Shown here: positions 27,601-39,200 of the stretch, one piece after another | Layout of the letters: every line of letters starts with the position of its first letter | Position numbering within the stretch: the stretch's first letter is position 1 | DNA from: Doryteuthis pealeii | Taxonomy: Eukaryota > Mollusca > Cephalopoda > Myopsida > Loliginidae | Length of the DNA stretch: 64,000 nucleotides | Assembly: GCA_023376005.1 (NCBI GenBank) | Contig: CM042145.1 | Location: 13,104,454 to 13,168,453, forward strand | Direction: 5' to 3' | Notes under the pieces: model-generated | Told to the model about the DNA's origin: nothing | The model's input: the letters and a program-made list of their open reading frames with translations, nothing else | The model's database searches: none | Made by a program: the position numbers and the translations under genes

Positions 27601-28169
27601 TTCTTGGCCTGGGAAGGTTTTGATTAGGTACGTGAGAGGTTGCCATGGACGCAATCGTACTGGACTGAGTATGTACTAATGATATACTAACATGAAATTT
27701 AATTAAAGGAAGCACAAGAATTAACCTTTACACAAGTTTCTTTCGGATGACATGAGGGATATTCTTAGTTATATTTATATATAATCATACAAGAAAGATA
27801 TACACCTAATGAGTCACAGTATCAAAAAATACACATTTGATTCATGAACACAGCGTATTTCTGGGAAGATGGTAAAATGGTATTATTAGGTTTTCTCTAA
27901 ACTTAGTCTGGCCACATGGACATAGGATGTTGTTTAAGAAGGTCGCAATATTTTGTTCATCATTAGCGAGCTCTGATATTGGTTGGATACCTTAAATCAA
28001 TGTGTTAAATTCATTAAAAGATGACTATTTAAGGTATTTCATAAAACTTCACTGAATTGACAATATCTAAGGGTTGACAATTAAATATAGGCAATCTTTT
28101 GTCTTATCTTCTGCAGAAAAGTTGTTCTGAGTTAGTTGGATTTATGGATGTCAACCACTTGTTGAGGTA

Positions 28170-28780
28170 TTCTTCATGCCAAAGAATTTTATTCTTTCAT
28201 TTTTGGTGGGTTATGCAATTTTTTTTGTGTTTCATTATCACGGTTTAAAACTTGGTTTTTTAATTCTTAATGCAAAGGATGGGACCTAACAGGTATTAAC
28301 ACTTGAGTCAAGAGTAGACTGGGAGTAATTGATGATGGAAGGTGGTATCAACTCTCAGAGCTCAGAATTGGAACTTTCAACATAGATGCAGTTTAACTCA
28401 TACGGCAGGACACTAAGACCTCGTCAACTTCTGCAATATTCATAAAAAAAGTGTTGGGGGTTTCATAAGAGCAATAGGGTTTTGAACAGGTCATATAGGT
28501 ACTAGCGGTCTCTGAGATGACTAGCTGAATTGACTGGACGTGGCTCTCTTGACAAAGGTTCATCTAGGCTTAAGTAAGGGCAAAGTGGAGTGTTTTTGTA
28601 TGTATGGACTGCTCAGCACCAAGAGAAGTTCATCTTTAAGCATCAATTAATGGTTACCCAGCATAGGCAATAGGTGGCTGCATTGGGGGTATTTTTACTC
28701 CGCTGCGAGGTGCAGTCGGTGTTATTCTTCGCCCAGCTGACAGGTGGAGTGCAGAAGAGTTAATTATAATTTAATGGACA
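28170..28780. mobile_element. GGCATGTCA family, inverted palindrome copy 2
   Basis: A mirror of 36250-36880: TTGTTGAGGTATTCTTCATG near one end, CTCCGCTGCGAGGTGCAGTC near the other. Confidence 0.6.
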
Positions 28781-28969
28781 GTGGTTATGACTATGCGGGT
28801 GTTTATAGCTCACATCTCTGTTTTCTGGTGGACATGCAGTAGGACATAGATGCAATTTAGAGAGTTTCAGGATCCAGAGCTCTTTCCAGTGGTATTTGAA
28901 CATGAGCTAAGATAATTTGGCTAAATGCATAAATAGAAATCATTTTGTGAAGTTTTTATTTTCTTGTAG

Positions 28970-29118
28970 AGTTTCTTTGAGGATTACATCCAATGTCATG
29001 ACAAGTGGAATCAGTTATGTTTTGTTGTTTTGAGTAAAGGTGAACAGGAAAGGGATCATTGAAGGAATGGGAACAATTAGGTCGAGATGTGGAACAGAAA
29101 CACTCGAATGTCCAGCAG
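28970..29118 (+). pseudogene. Inverted, frameshifted copy of NDK1 FMTSG exon
   Basis: This is the copy of 35916-36070, 149 nt instead of 155. The TTGTAG acceptor is kept. Single-base gains and losses break the frame after the first 30 nt or so. Confidence 0.82.
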
Positions 29119-29467
29119 GTTAAGTGACTGAATTTTAAACGATGAAATCTATCTTCTATTGATTTTACTCATAAATAGTGCTAGTTAACTGGTGTGAGTG
29201 ACAGAGCAAACACGATGTTATATGATGGAGTGGGTGTATTGTATTTTCATCATATTAGTAAATCCTTCGGTCTGAGCAAGAGATGCAAAATCAATGTTTT
29301 TTTTTTGTGAGTTCACGCATCTGATCCAGCTACAATTTTCATCCATTAAGAAAAAACAAAAGTATATCGGTTGGAGGGATGCTTTGAAGGTTTGTTGAAT
29401 TAAAGCTTTCGGCAGCATCGTCTTTCTGATTATCTTCTGATCTCATTTCTGGATTCTTACTCTTGAG

Positions 29468-29547
29468 TTTACAGCGCTAATTTGGATCTAATGGTTATAT
29501 GAATGCTTTACACATAGGCAGCTGAGATGGTCTGAATTCAGCGTTAG
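29468..29547 (+). pseudogene. Inverted, frameshifted copy of NDK1 active-site exon
   Basis: This is the copy of 35522-35596, 80 nt instead of 75. Insertions and substitutions destroy the HGSD motif, while the flanking intron sequence and the GTATGT donor still match. Confidence 0.8.
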
Positions 29548-29693
29548 GTATGTCATTGGATTTTGATTATTATCAAAGGATCCTTGCTATACAATAACAA
29601 AGGAAAACACTTGTTAATGATAACTTATAAAAAGTTTTACTGAACTTGTATTTTGGAAAAAGATTTCACTAAAACTTATGCTAACTTTCTTTC

Positions 29694-29827
29694 CCGGGGG
29701 AGTGGCAATTATTTTCTTCTTTCCGAATCTTGATTGTTATCGAACCTACAGAAACTGTTCAACGATTGGAAAGGAATTTTCGCTCTTGATCCGGCCGGGA
29801 ATGCTTATAATCTGCAACACGGTAGAG
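29694..29827 (+). pseudogene. Inverted copy of NME8-like NDK1/NDK2 junction exon
   Basis: This is the copy of 35263-35377. It keeps TTCTTCTTTCCGAATCTTG and CCTACAGAAACTGTTCAACG in the frame expected for FFPNL and PTETVQR, but has other insertions (for example in the AFFF and RPDAY stretches). It complements the errors of the other arm. Confidence 0.7.
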
Positions 29828-31199
29828 ATACAGTTGTTCAGGAACACAAAATCTTAAGAATTTATCTGTTTGTATTTGATTAGTACAAATAGTCTAATTG
29901 GTTACTTCTCTTTAGGGAAGTAGAAAAATGGTTTTATTTTTGTCTTTTTATTTTTAAAAGATCATTATAAGAATATTCTCTTGGGATGAAAGGTGTTTAG
30001 CATTTCACACTCAAATCAGAAAAATGAAGCTTCTTTGACCAGAAAATTAATTATTAAATAATGGACTAGAATAAAAAAGAAAAGAATCTTCTTGATAGAG
30101 TAGAATGTAATAAGATTGACCATCAATCTGTTGATTCAAACATTTGCGCAGTAAAAGAGTATGAGTGATAATGCTCTTCTTATATATGTTGATTATGCCA
30201 TCTAGTGGTCATGAAGCAGAATTCCTTTGGCTGACAAGTGGGGTAATTCCATATTATTGGGACTCATTTTGTTTATTCATTTCTTTTTTTTTTGTATGAC
30301 TCATTGCACATACTCAGGTTTTCCGGGTTGGCATGGGGTCCGGCGAGCTTTCGCTGAGATTTGGGTCGGAGAGTTTATAATAGTGTCGAGTTCCTGAGGC
30401 ACGCCTCTCTTGAATGGGGGAATGAGCGATGTGATCGAGAAATTTTTGTTCCTTTCCACCATGGGGCTTTGGGCTTGTTGGTGTGGGGCCTAAAACGAGG
30501 CTTTGCCCAGCAAAAGTGGGGTCATGAGGCAAATACCCATTTCTTTTTTTTTTTTTAAATCTTTGAAATTACTGAACATGGAGATGTGCAGATAAATTGA
30601 GAAAGTTAAGTATTGATCAACAAACAGCAAAAGTTCAAGAAAAAGAAATCCGCTTTCTTATTGTTTAATAAATTATGGTGTTTGGGATATATATTTCTAA
30701 TATAAACGAATAATGTTGCTTTTTTAAAGAAATTTATTGATCATTTTTTATTAATAAATAAAGATTTACTAATTTCTCAAAGATTTTCTTTCTAAAAAAT
30801 AATTGAAAATTCTAGATCAGAATTGATTTTAATGATTTATCATTATTCACCAATTTTTTATTCATCTGTTACTACTGAGTAAGATTAAGGGCATAAATAT
30901 TTATATAGTTACTAATGGCCCATTTAATTTCTTTTTTTGGTATATTAATTTTAGAATTACAAAAGTCTTTTAAAGGTTTTAATAGAGGGGTTAAATTTAC
31001 AATACTGTAAATGCTAATTGAAACTTTTACTTTTATATCTAGAGATTTGCTTTATGCTAATTTAATCTATAAAGTTTAAAATATTTTCAAGGGACAGAAA
31101 ACTGAAATTTTGTTATGCTTTTTCCAGTCACGCAAAATAAGACTTAAAAAAAGTTGTGTTGTGTTTATAACATTTGTAATTCGAATAGCCATTAAGGAT

Positions 31200-31770
31200 C
31201 CATTGAGCCTGAACTGCACTCTTCACCCCACCCCATTGGATACCACTGTGGATGTGGGCGGTGGTGAATGATGCTTAACCGACACGGACCTAGTGGTGAA
31301 TGATAAGGACAGTATAAACTTACACTTTGTTGCTCATTTTGGCTAGACAACGGTCGAAGCCGAAGACCATTGATCAATCAGCTGTATGGTACCCTAGTAA
31401 TTATATGATTGTCCCACTCCTAATTGCGTTTAATTGGCAATCCAGACCTTTTTTATTATCATGTATAGAACTTGAAGGCGGTGGTTGAGGGGTTCTTAGT
31501 GTCCTAGGTATAGACAAAAACTGCATCTAAGAGCTCTGGAGAATGTGGTGTACGCCTTCATTGCCATTACTCCAGGTACTAGACTTGGAGTGGTAGTAAC
31601 TGTTTGAGGGTCTCATATATGGGTCTGATAGATAAAAAAATGTGTTTTTAAAAAATTGAGTTTGAAAAAATGCATACACAAGAGATAAAACAAATGTTCA
31701 TTGGGAATAAATAATCCACACAGGGTTGTACATGCATCAAAATCCAACCAACGGATCCATAATATGTTAA
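31200..31770. mobile_element. GGCATGTCA family, inverted palindrome copy
   Basis: A mirror of 33389-33941, again bordered by GGATCCAT on both sides (31197 and 31754). It is partly shortened by indels, and the GGCATGTCA core is garbled (TGCATCAAAATCC). Confidence 0.6.
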
Positions 31771-31905
31771 TGTGTTGATGTTTCTTAATAATTACTTTTC
31801 ATGATAAAATTTTAAATAGAAAAATAATTTGCAATTTTTGCTTAATTATTTGTTTAATCTTCTCATAGAATCTTTTTTAATATTAAATGATTTTTTTTTC
31901 TTTAG

Positions 31906-32040
31906 ATAATCATTGAAAAAGATTAAAGATGCAGGTTTCACAATTGCTTTAAAAAAGAAGTCAACTGCAATAACTGAAGTGAGAATTCTATAAAGACATA
32001 AAGATCAAGAATATTTTTGACAGAACTTACTGAAGAAATG
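31906..32040 (+). pseudogene. Inverted copy of NME8-like NDK2 exon
   Basis: This is the left-arm copy of 33095-33237. TTTAG precedes IIEKIKDAGFTIAL, and the reading continues to an LTEEM-like end with frame breaks. In places it is cleaner than the right arm (IEKIKDAGF is in frame here), which is why both are needed to read the exon. I infer this is an assembly copy, not a separate gene. Confidence 0.7.
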
Positions 32041-32430
32041 TTGAGGTGGAGAGTTAAACTTCAAAGGGAGAAACTAGACTAATAACAATGTTTTTCTAAG
32101 ATTATTATTTATGAAATATTATCTTTCAAACAAAATAATTTTTTGTTCTAATTAGGGTAAGATTCAAATTTTAAAAGTCAGTTGTTCATCGGTGAAATAG
32201 AAACTGAGAAAATTCATTACGCAAAAAATGGTTATTATTTCGGATTCAAATTTTGGTTTAGATTTTCTGGTAATTTTCAGAATATACGAATGTTTTCATA
32301 GTTAACAATTCATAAATATATTTTTAGAATCATAATATTATTGTAAATTCGAAAGCAATAAAATGAGTTTTTCTAAATTAAATTGAAGAAAGACTTAAAT
32401 TGTATTAAGTGATGTTACACTCATAAATAG

Positions 32431-32702
32431 CTTTTTTTCTTTAAACCTAGATACCTTCGAATTATCATTCTAGCTGGTTAACTTCAATGGTTAGCGCGTT
32501 CAAATTCTCTTAAAACTTTACTGCCATCCTTTGTTTTTCCATAAAGGACAACGCACCACCCTGATAACATATGCTGAACTTAAAACACATTCGTATTTTT
32601 TCTTTTCTGACCATGTTTCTAACTTAACCATAGTGTCAAGACGTCAAATGCCCACTTATTTTATTTTTTGACCAACATCAAAACTTACGATCATAACAAG
32701 AA
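32431..32702. other. Spacer at fold-back 2
   Basis: About 270 bp between the arms of palindrome 2, not seen elsewhere in the window. No exon, repeat head or open frame is recognised. It may be genuine single-copy intron just downstream of the NDK2 exon. Confidence 0.6.
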
Positions 32703-33094
32703 TTTAATTTAGAGTGTAACATACTTAAATAGCAGATTTTAAGTCTTTTCTCAATTTAATTTAAGAAAACTCAGTTTATTTGTCTTTTCAATTTAAACAA
32801 TAATATTTATTAGATTTAAAAATATTATTATGAATTGTAATCTATGAAAACATTTCTGTATATTCTGAATTTTTACCAGAAAATCTACCAAAATTGAATC
32901 CGGAAATATAACATTTTTGGTTAATGAAGTTTTTCTCAGTTTTCTATTTCGCGGATGAACAACTGACTTTTAGAATTTGAATCTTACCCTAATTAGAACA
33001 AAAATTATTTGTTTGGAAATGATAATTTTATAAATAATTCTTAGATAAAACATTGTTATAGTCTAGTTATCTCCCTTTGAAGTTATTCACTCGA

Positions 33095-33237
33095 ATTTCT
33101 TCAGTAGTTTTCAACATATTCTTGAATCTTTTATGTTCTTTTATTTTAGAATTTTCACAGCTTCAGTTTTGGTGAGTTGGGACTTCTTTTTGTAAAGCGA
33201 ATTGTGAAACTGCATCTTTATTTTTTAATGATTTCAT
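33095..33237 (-). CDS. NME8: NME8-like exon: NDK domain 2, second segment, error-laden
   Basis: The acceptor reads TTCTTAG. Read together with its inverted copy (31906-32040), it encodes an EIIEKIKDAGFTIAL, EAVRILYKEHKDQEYF and LTEEM pattern, the NDK segment from the first helix to just before MTSG. This arm has several single-base indels. The phase is consistent with a codon split after NLHK in the exon above. This is the last exon before the fold-back, so the remainder of NDK2 and any further domains are missing. Confidence 0.72.
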
Positions 33238-36200
33238 CTAAGAAACAAGAATCATTTAATAATTTAAAGATTCTATGAGAGATTTAAACAATAATTAAGC
33301 AAAAATTGTAAATAATTTTCTATTTAAAATTTTATCAGAAAATAAAATTTTTAGAAACATCAAACACATTAACATATATGGATCCTTGGTTGGTTGGATT
33401 TTATGGCATGTCAACCCTTGTTGGATTATTTTATGCCAATGCATTTTGTTTTATTCATTCTTGTTGGTATTTCATTTTTTTCAAACTCAATTTTTTTAAA
33501 AACACATTTTTTTATCTATCAGACCCATATATGGGACCCTAACAGGTACTACCACTCCAAGTCTGAGTGGACCTGGGAGTAATGGCAATGAAGGGGTACA
33601 CCACATTCCCAGAGCTCTAGATGCAGTTTATTGTCATACCTAGGACACTAAGACCTCAGCCACCGATTCAAGTTCATACATGAAAAAAAAAAAGGCTGGA
33701 TTTGCCATAAAGGCAATAGGATTGGGACAATCATATAGGTACTAGGGGTTGACATGACCAGCTGATTGATCAGAGGGGTCTCTCCGACCGTCTGTCTAGC
33801 CAAAGTATGAGCCAAAGTGGAAGGTTAAATGTCCTGGACTATTCAGCCACTAGGGTCCTGTCCTTAAGCATCATGGGTCACCACCCACAGCCAACAGGTG
33901 GTTCCATGGGGGTGGGGGGTGAAGAGGTGCAGTCAGGGCTAATGGATCCTTGATGGCTATTTCTAATATTACAAATGTAAACACAACACAATTTTTTTAA
34001 GTCTTGATTTTTTGGTGACTGGAAAAAAAGTCATAACTTTAGTTTCTGTCTTGAAAATTTTAAACTTTATATGATTAAATTTGGTAAAGCAAATCTGCTA
34101 GATATAAAGTAAAAGTTCAATTTAGCATTTTACTTAGATTGTAAATTGAACCCCTCATTAAAACCTTAAAGACTTTTGTAATTCTAAAAATTAATATACC
34201 AAAAAAAGAAATTAATGGGTCCCATTAGTAACTATATAAAATTTAGTGGCCTTAACTCTACAGTAGTTAACAGATGAATAAAAAATTGGTGAATAATGAT
34301 AAATCATTAAAATCAATTTCTGATTAGAATTTTCTATTATTTTTTTAGAAAGAAAATTCTTTGGAGGAAATTTGTAAATCTATTATTAATAAAAATGATC
34401 AATAAATTTTTCTTTAAAAGCAACATTATTCGTATTTTAGAATAAATCCAAAATATTTTCAACAATGAGCTGGATTTTTTTTTCTTGAACTTTTGTTGTT
34501 TGTGATTCAATATTAACTTTCTCAATTTATCTGCACATCTCCATTGTTTCAGTAATTTCAAAGCGATTTAAAAAAAAAAAAAGAATGGGTATTTGCCTCA
34601 TACCCACTTGTATGGGCTGGGCACAAGGCCTCGTTTTAATGTGGGCCCACCCACAAGCCAAAGCTCATGGGTGGGAAAGAACAAAATTGCGTCGATCCCT
34701 TCGGCATTCCCACAAGGGGGTGCCTCAGGAATCGACACTATTATTAAAACTCTCGACAAGTCCTGCGGCCGAAGCTCGCCGGACCCCCAGTGCCAACCGG
34801 AAAACCGAATGTGCAATGAGTTCATAAAAAAAAAGAATGAATAACAAAATGAGTCAATAATATGGAATTACCCCCCTTGTCAGCCAAAGAATTCTGCTTA
34901 TGACCACTAGATGGCATAATCAAAACAGTATATAAGAAGAGCATTCAAAAGTCTCATATCTTTTTTACTTGCTGCAATGTTGAATCAGACAGATTGATGG
35001 GTCAATCTTATTATCATCTGCTCTATAAGAAGATTCTTTCTTTTTTTTCTAGTCCATTTATTAATATTAATTTTCTGGCAAAGAAGCCTTCATTTTTTGA
35101 TTTGTGTAAATTAACATTTTCATCCCAAAGAATATTCTTAAGATGATTTTTATATAAAGAAAAAAAAAAATCCATTTTTCTACTTTTAAAGAACAATAGA
35201 CAATTTGTACTCATCAAATACAACAGATGAAATTTGAGATTTTTGTGCTGAAACTTATCCAACTTTGTGCAGATTATAAGCATCCGGCCGGATCAAAGCA
35301 AATGTCCTTTCCAATCGTTGAAACATGTTTCTGGTAGGTTGGTACATCAAGATTCGGAAAGAAGGAAGGCCAGTTCCCTGGGAAAAGAAGTTTAGCAAAG
35401 TTTTAGGAAATCTTTTTCAAAATACAAGTTCAGTAAAATTTTTTATAGTTATCATTAACAAGTGTTTTTCCTTTGTATATTATAGCAAAGTCCTTTGATA
35501 AAATTCAAATCAATGACATACCTAACGGCTGAATCAGGACCATCACTGCCATGTAAAGCATTCATATAACCATTAGATCCAAATTTAGCTCGTAAACTGC
35601 AAGAGAAGAATAGAAATGAGATAGGAAGATAAATAGGAAAGACGATGCTGCAAAGCTTTTCAACAAACTCAAGCATCCCCTCCAACCGAATATACTTTGG
35701 TTTTTCTTAGATGATGAAAATTTTGTAGCTGGATCAGATGGTGAACTCACAAAAAAAAAACATTGATTTGCACTGTTCTCACAAGGTGTACTAATAGTGA
35801 TGAAAAACAAACACCCAGTCCACATCATGGTGTTTGGGGTGGTCACTACGACCGTTACAGCACTATTTGAGTAAAATCAATAAAGAGGATCATTCTTTAA
35901 AATTCATCATCTTACCTGTCTGGAGCTTCAGTTTTTGCTGTTTCCACATCTGAGGGTCCTAATTTGTTCCTCCATTCTTCAATGATTCCCTTTCCTGTTT
36001 CACCTTTACTCAAAACCAAAACATAACTGCTTCCACTTGTCATGAATTGGATGTAATCCTCAAAGAAACTCTACAAGAAAATAAAACTAAAATGTATTTC
36101 TTTTGCATTGCAAATTATGCTTTGTTCATGTTAATACCACTGGGAAAGGCATGGACCTAAATCTCTCTATGATCTAGTCACTGGCATGTCGACAGAAAAG

Positions 36201-39200
36201 AGAGTGAGCTAGTGAGCACATAGTTCATACACTGTCCATAAATTACATTACTTCTTCTGCACTGCCCTGTCAGCTGGGGCTGAAGAATACACCGACTGCA
36301 CCTCTGCAGCGGAGTAAAATACCCCCAATGGCGCCACCTATTGGCCATGGGTGGTGACCCATGATGCTTAAAGATGGAATCCTGGTGGCTGAGCAGTCCA
36401 TGACATACAACACTCCACTTTGGCCCTTACTTAAGCTAGATGGATTGTCAGAGAGGCCACGTCCAGTCAATCAGCTAGTCATGTCAAGCCCTAGTACCTA
36501 TATGATTGTTCAAACCCTATTGCTCTTATGGCAAACCCCCAACACTTTTTATTATATATGTGCTAGAAGGTGGTGACTGAGGGTCTTAGTGTCCTGGGTA
36601 TGAGGTTAAACTGCATCTAGTGGTGAAGTTCCAATTCTGGAGCTCTGGAGAGTGTGGAGTACCCCCTTCATCATCAATACTCCCAGGTCTACTCTGACTC
36701 AGAGTGGTAATACCTGTTAGGGTCCCATCTTTTGCATTAAATTAAAAACCAAGTTTTAAAAAATGTGTTGAAAGAAAAAAAAAAATTGTATACCCATCAA
36801 GAATGAATAGAATAAAATCTTTGGCATGAAATACCTCAACAAGGGTTGGCATGCCATAAAATCCAACTAACTCAAACCAACCTTTTCTGCAGAAGAAGCA
36901 AAAATGATTGCTATATTTATTGTCAGCCTTAGAATTGTCAATTCAGTGAAGTTTTATGAAATACCTTATGGTTGATGTGGTGACATATTTACCATTGATT
37001 TAGTGTTCAAGCCAATATAAGAGCTGGGATTTCAAATATTGACTTTTAAAACAGACATCCTATGTTCCTGTGCCAGACTAAGTTTAGAAAACCTTTTACC
37101 ATTTTGTACCTCTTCCATATACTGCTTGTTCATGGAACAATATGTGTATTTTTTTATCTGTTGGGACTCATTAGTGTATTCTTTCTTTGTATGAATATTA
37201 TGTATATACTAAATATTTCTGTATGTGTAAATGAGTTTATCTTGTCTTTCCTTTAATTAATTCAGTGTTAGTATATCATGGATATATCAAAGCTAATATT
37301 GGTCCTTGGTGAGTGGAGACTTGACTAAATACCTTCCCAGGCAAATAGCAATAAGTAAAGTAAAGTCAGCAGATTGACCTATCATAGGTATCAGACAGAC
37401 AGCGAGATTGTTTTTGGCCTATTGTCAGTATGAGCTAAACCAGGGAAATTGTTTTTGCTGAGGTGGAGTGCCATGCCTACCGTCAGCTCTCCACTTTACT
37501 GCAAAGTTCAGATTAACCAAGTTGGGCTACTCATGCATTGAACAATATTTATATTATAAATAAGATCCCCCACACACACACACACCTTCTAAAAATCATA
37601 TAAAATCTATTTTTTTTCAAAAATGACAATCATCTGTCTGCTAAACAAAAAAAAAAAAAAAAAAATTTGCAAAATAATTTTAAAAATATTTTTTCTATAT
37701 AGGACCCAGGTGGTTCAGATGTACTGTGAATTTGATTTTCACTGGGCGCTCTATACTTCTGGCCTTGTGCCAAACTAAGCTAAGCTTAGTACATGATAAA
37801 TAAAAGGGATTAAGCTCTTCTTCCACTCGGTCTATAGGACTAGTGCAGACCAGTTCAGCACATTTCTATACATTTCAATATGGGGTATTATATCGACTAT
37901 TCCATCCAACATAATCTCTACACCAAACATGGTCAACCTTTTTCAAGAAGCAAGACCAAATGAGAAATGGCCGATCATCAGGCGGGCAACACTACTAAAA
38001 AAATTCAAGGTCATTCTACATTGAAGTTTATTAGTCATGCAGTTTAGTGTCATAATCAGGACACCCTTTTGGAGGGTGGGGGGTCTTACCCCTCAACCCA
38101 TTTTTTTTTACAGAAGACCATACGTGTAAGCATCGACCTTAGAAATAGGAAAAAGTTGATTTTTTTTTTCTCTTCAGTAAATAGATCTTTTCTATAAAAA
38201 ATTGAAGTCTTCAGTGGCCATTCCGAAAGCACCTTGGGATGCATTTGGCTAATGACTGCTTTACACCATGTCATAATTTTCTATATCTTTCTCATTTCAC
38301 TCTTTTTTTTTACGATATCATGACAACAATGCATGGAGGTGTGCTTAGCATAACAGTTATTGTCATAGGAAATGGAATCAACAATGTGAGTTCAAATCCT
38401 GAATGAGGTTGTTTGTATTTCACTTTGCACTAGTGCCCTTGGGAGAAGTATGAATCCAACAGTTCTCCCCACATCTATGGGTAAATAGTAGGACAAACTG
38501 GGTTACTTAGCTTTGGTAATGCCAACCAGTGTCAAAGTAAAACTCTGAATTCAAACCAGCTTTACTCCACTTCAAAATTGACCTTGTGTTACATCCTGCC
38601 CGTGGCAGAAGAATTGTTTAAATACATACAACACTGCTTTTATGTTTTAAATATGTATTTTATTTCAAACATATTTGTTGCATGGGAATTTATTTGTTTT
38701 TATGTAATTGATTTTTCTTTAATATTGTGTTGTTGAATTTGTCCCTTATCACATATTTTCATTTAACTTCTTCATCACATAACACTGAGTAAAAACTTGA
38801 AACTAATGTACAAACACTTACATTGGAACAACAATAAATATTCAACTGAACATGCATGGGCCTACATATCTGACTCACTAACTGGACAATATTCTTAAAT
38901 TGTCATCTCTTTCAACTTGATACCATTGCAACAACAACAGTATTTTCCATTATGGCCTGAAAATAATCTGAGAATTCTAAGATTGGTCTTTACTAAACTG
39001 TTGTGGACTAGCCTAGTTGGAAATTCCATAGTTAATTATCTCCCCCTGCCACTAGGGGGCAAATCGCCAACATCATATGTTGGCGCCAATACCAAAAACT
39101 TTACTTATCACGGAGCACCCACTGAGGGTAGTCACATAAATAGTGGTCCCTACACTTCATTCATCACTTAGCCCAAAAACAGGGCTTACTTCTACGGACC

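Larger units (their letters stand above)
21620..32430 (-). repeat. Left arm of palindrome 2 (inverted copy, noisy)
   Basis: This is the reverse complement of about 32703-43108. It starts with CTTTCTCAATGACA, pairing with TGTCATTGAGAA near 43101, and ends with GATGTTACACTC, pairing with GAGTGTAACAT near 32711. Introns, SINEs and five exon copies are mirrored, with frequent single-base indels. Confidence 0.93.
33238..35262 (-). other. Intron inside NDK2 start
   Basis: A 2-kb intron with one GGCATGTCA element flanked by target-site duplications (33378-33952) and a GC-richer structured repeat at 34585-34830. The rest is AT-rich with long A/T runs and no exon recognised. Confidence 0.65.

Noticed and set aside
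24053..32040. A second, divergent NME8 paralogue on the plus strand
   Set aside because: Introns and intergenic repeats match as well as exons, and differences are random indels; a copy of the same locus is simpler.
34585..34844. Three overlapping ORFs on both strands
   Set aside because: All lie in the GC-richer structured repeat, and the mirror copy does not keep any of them.
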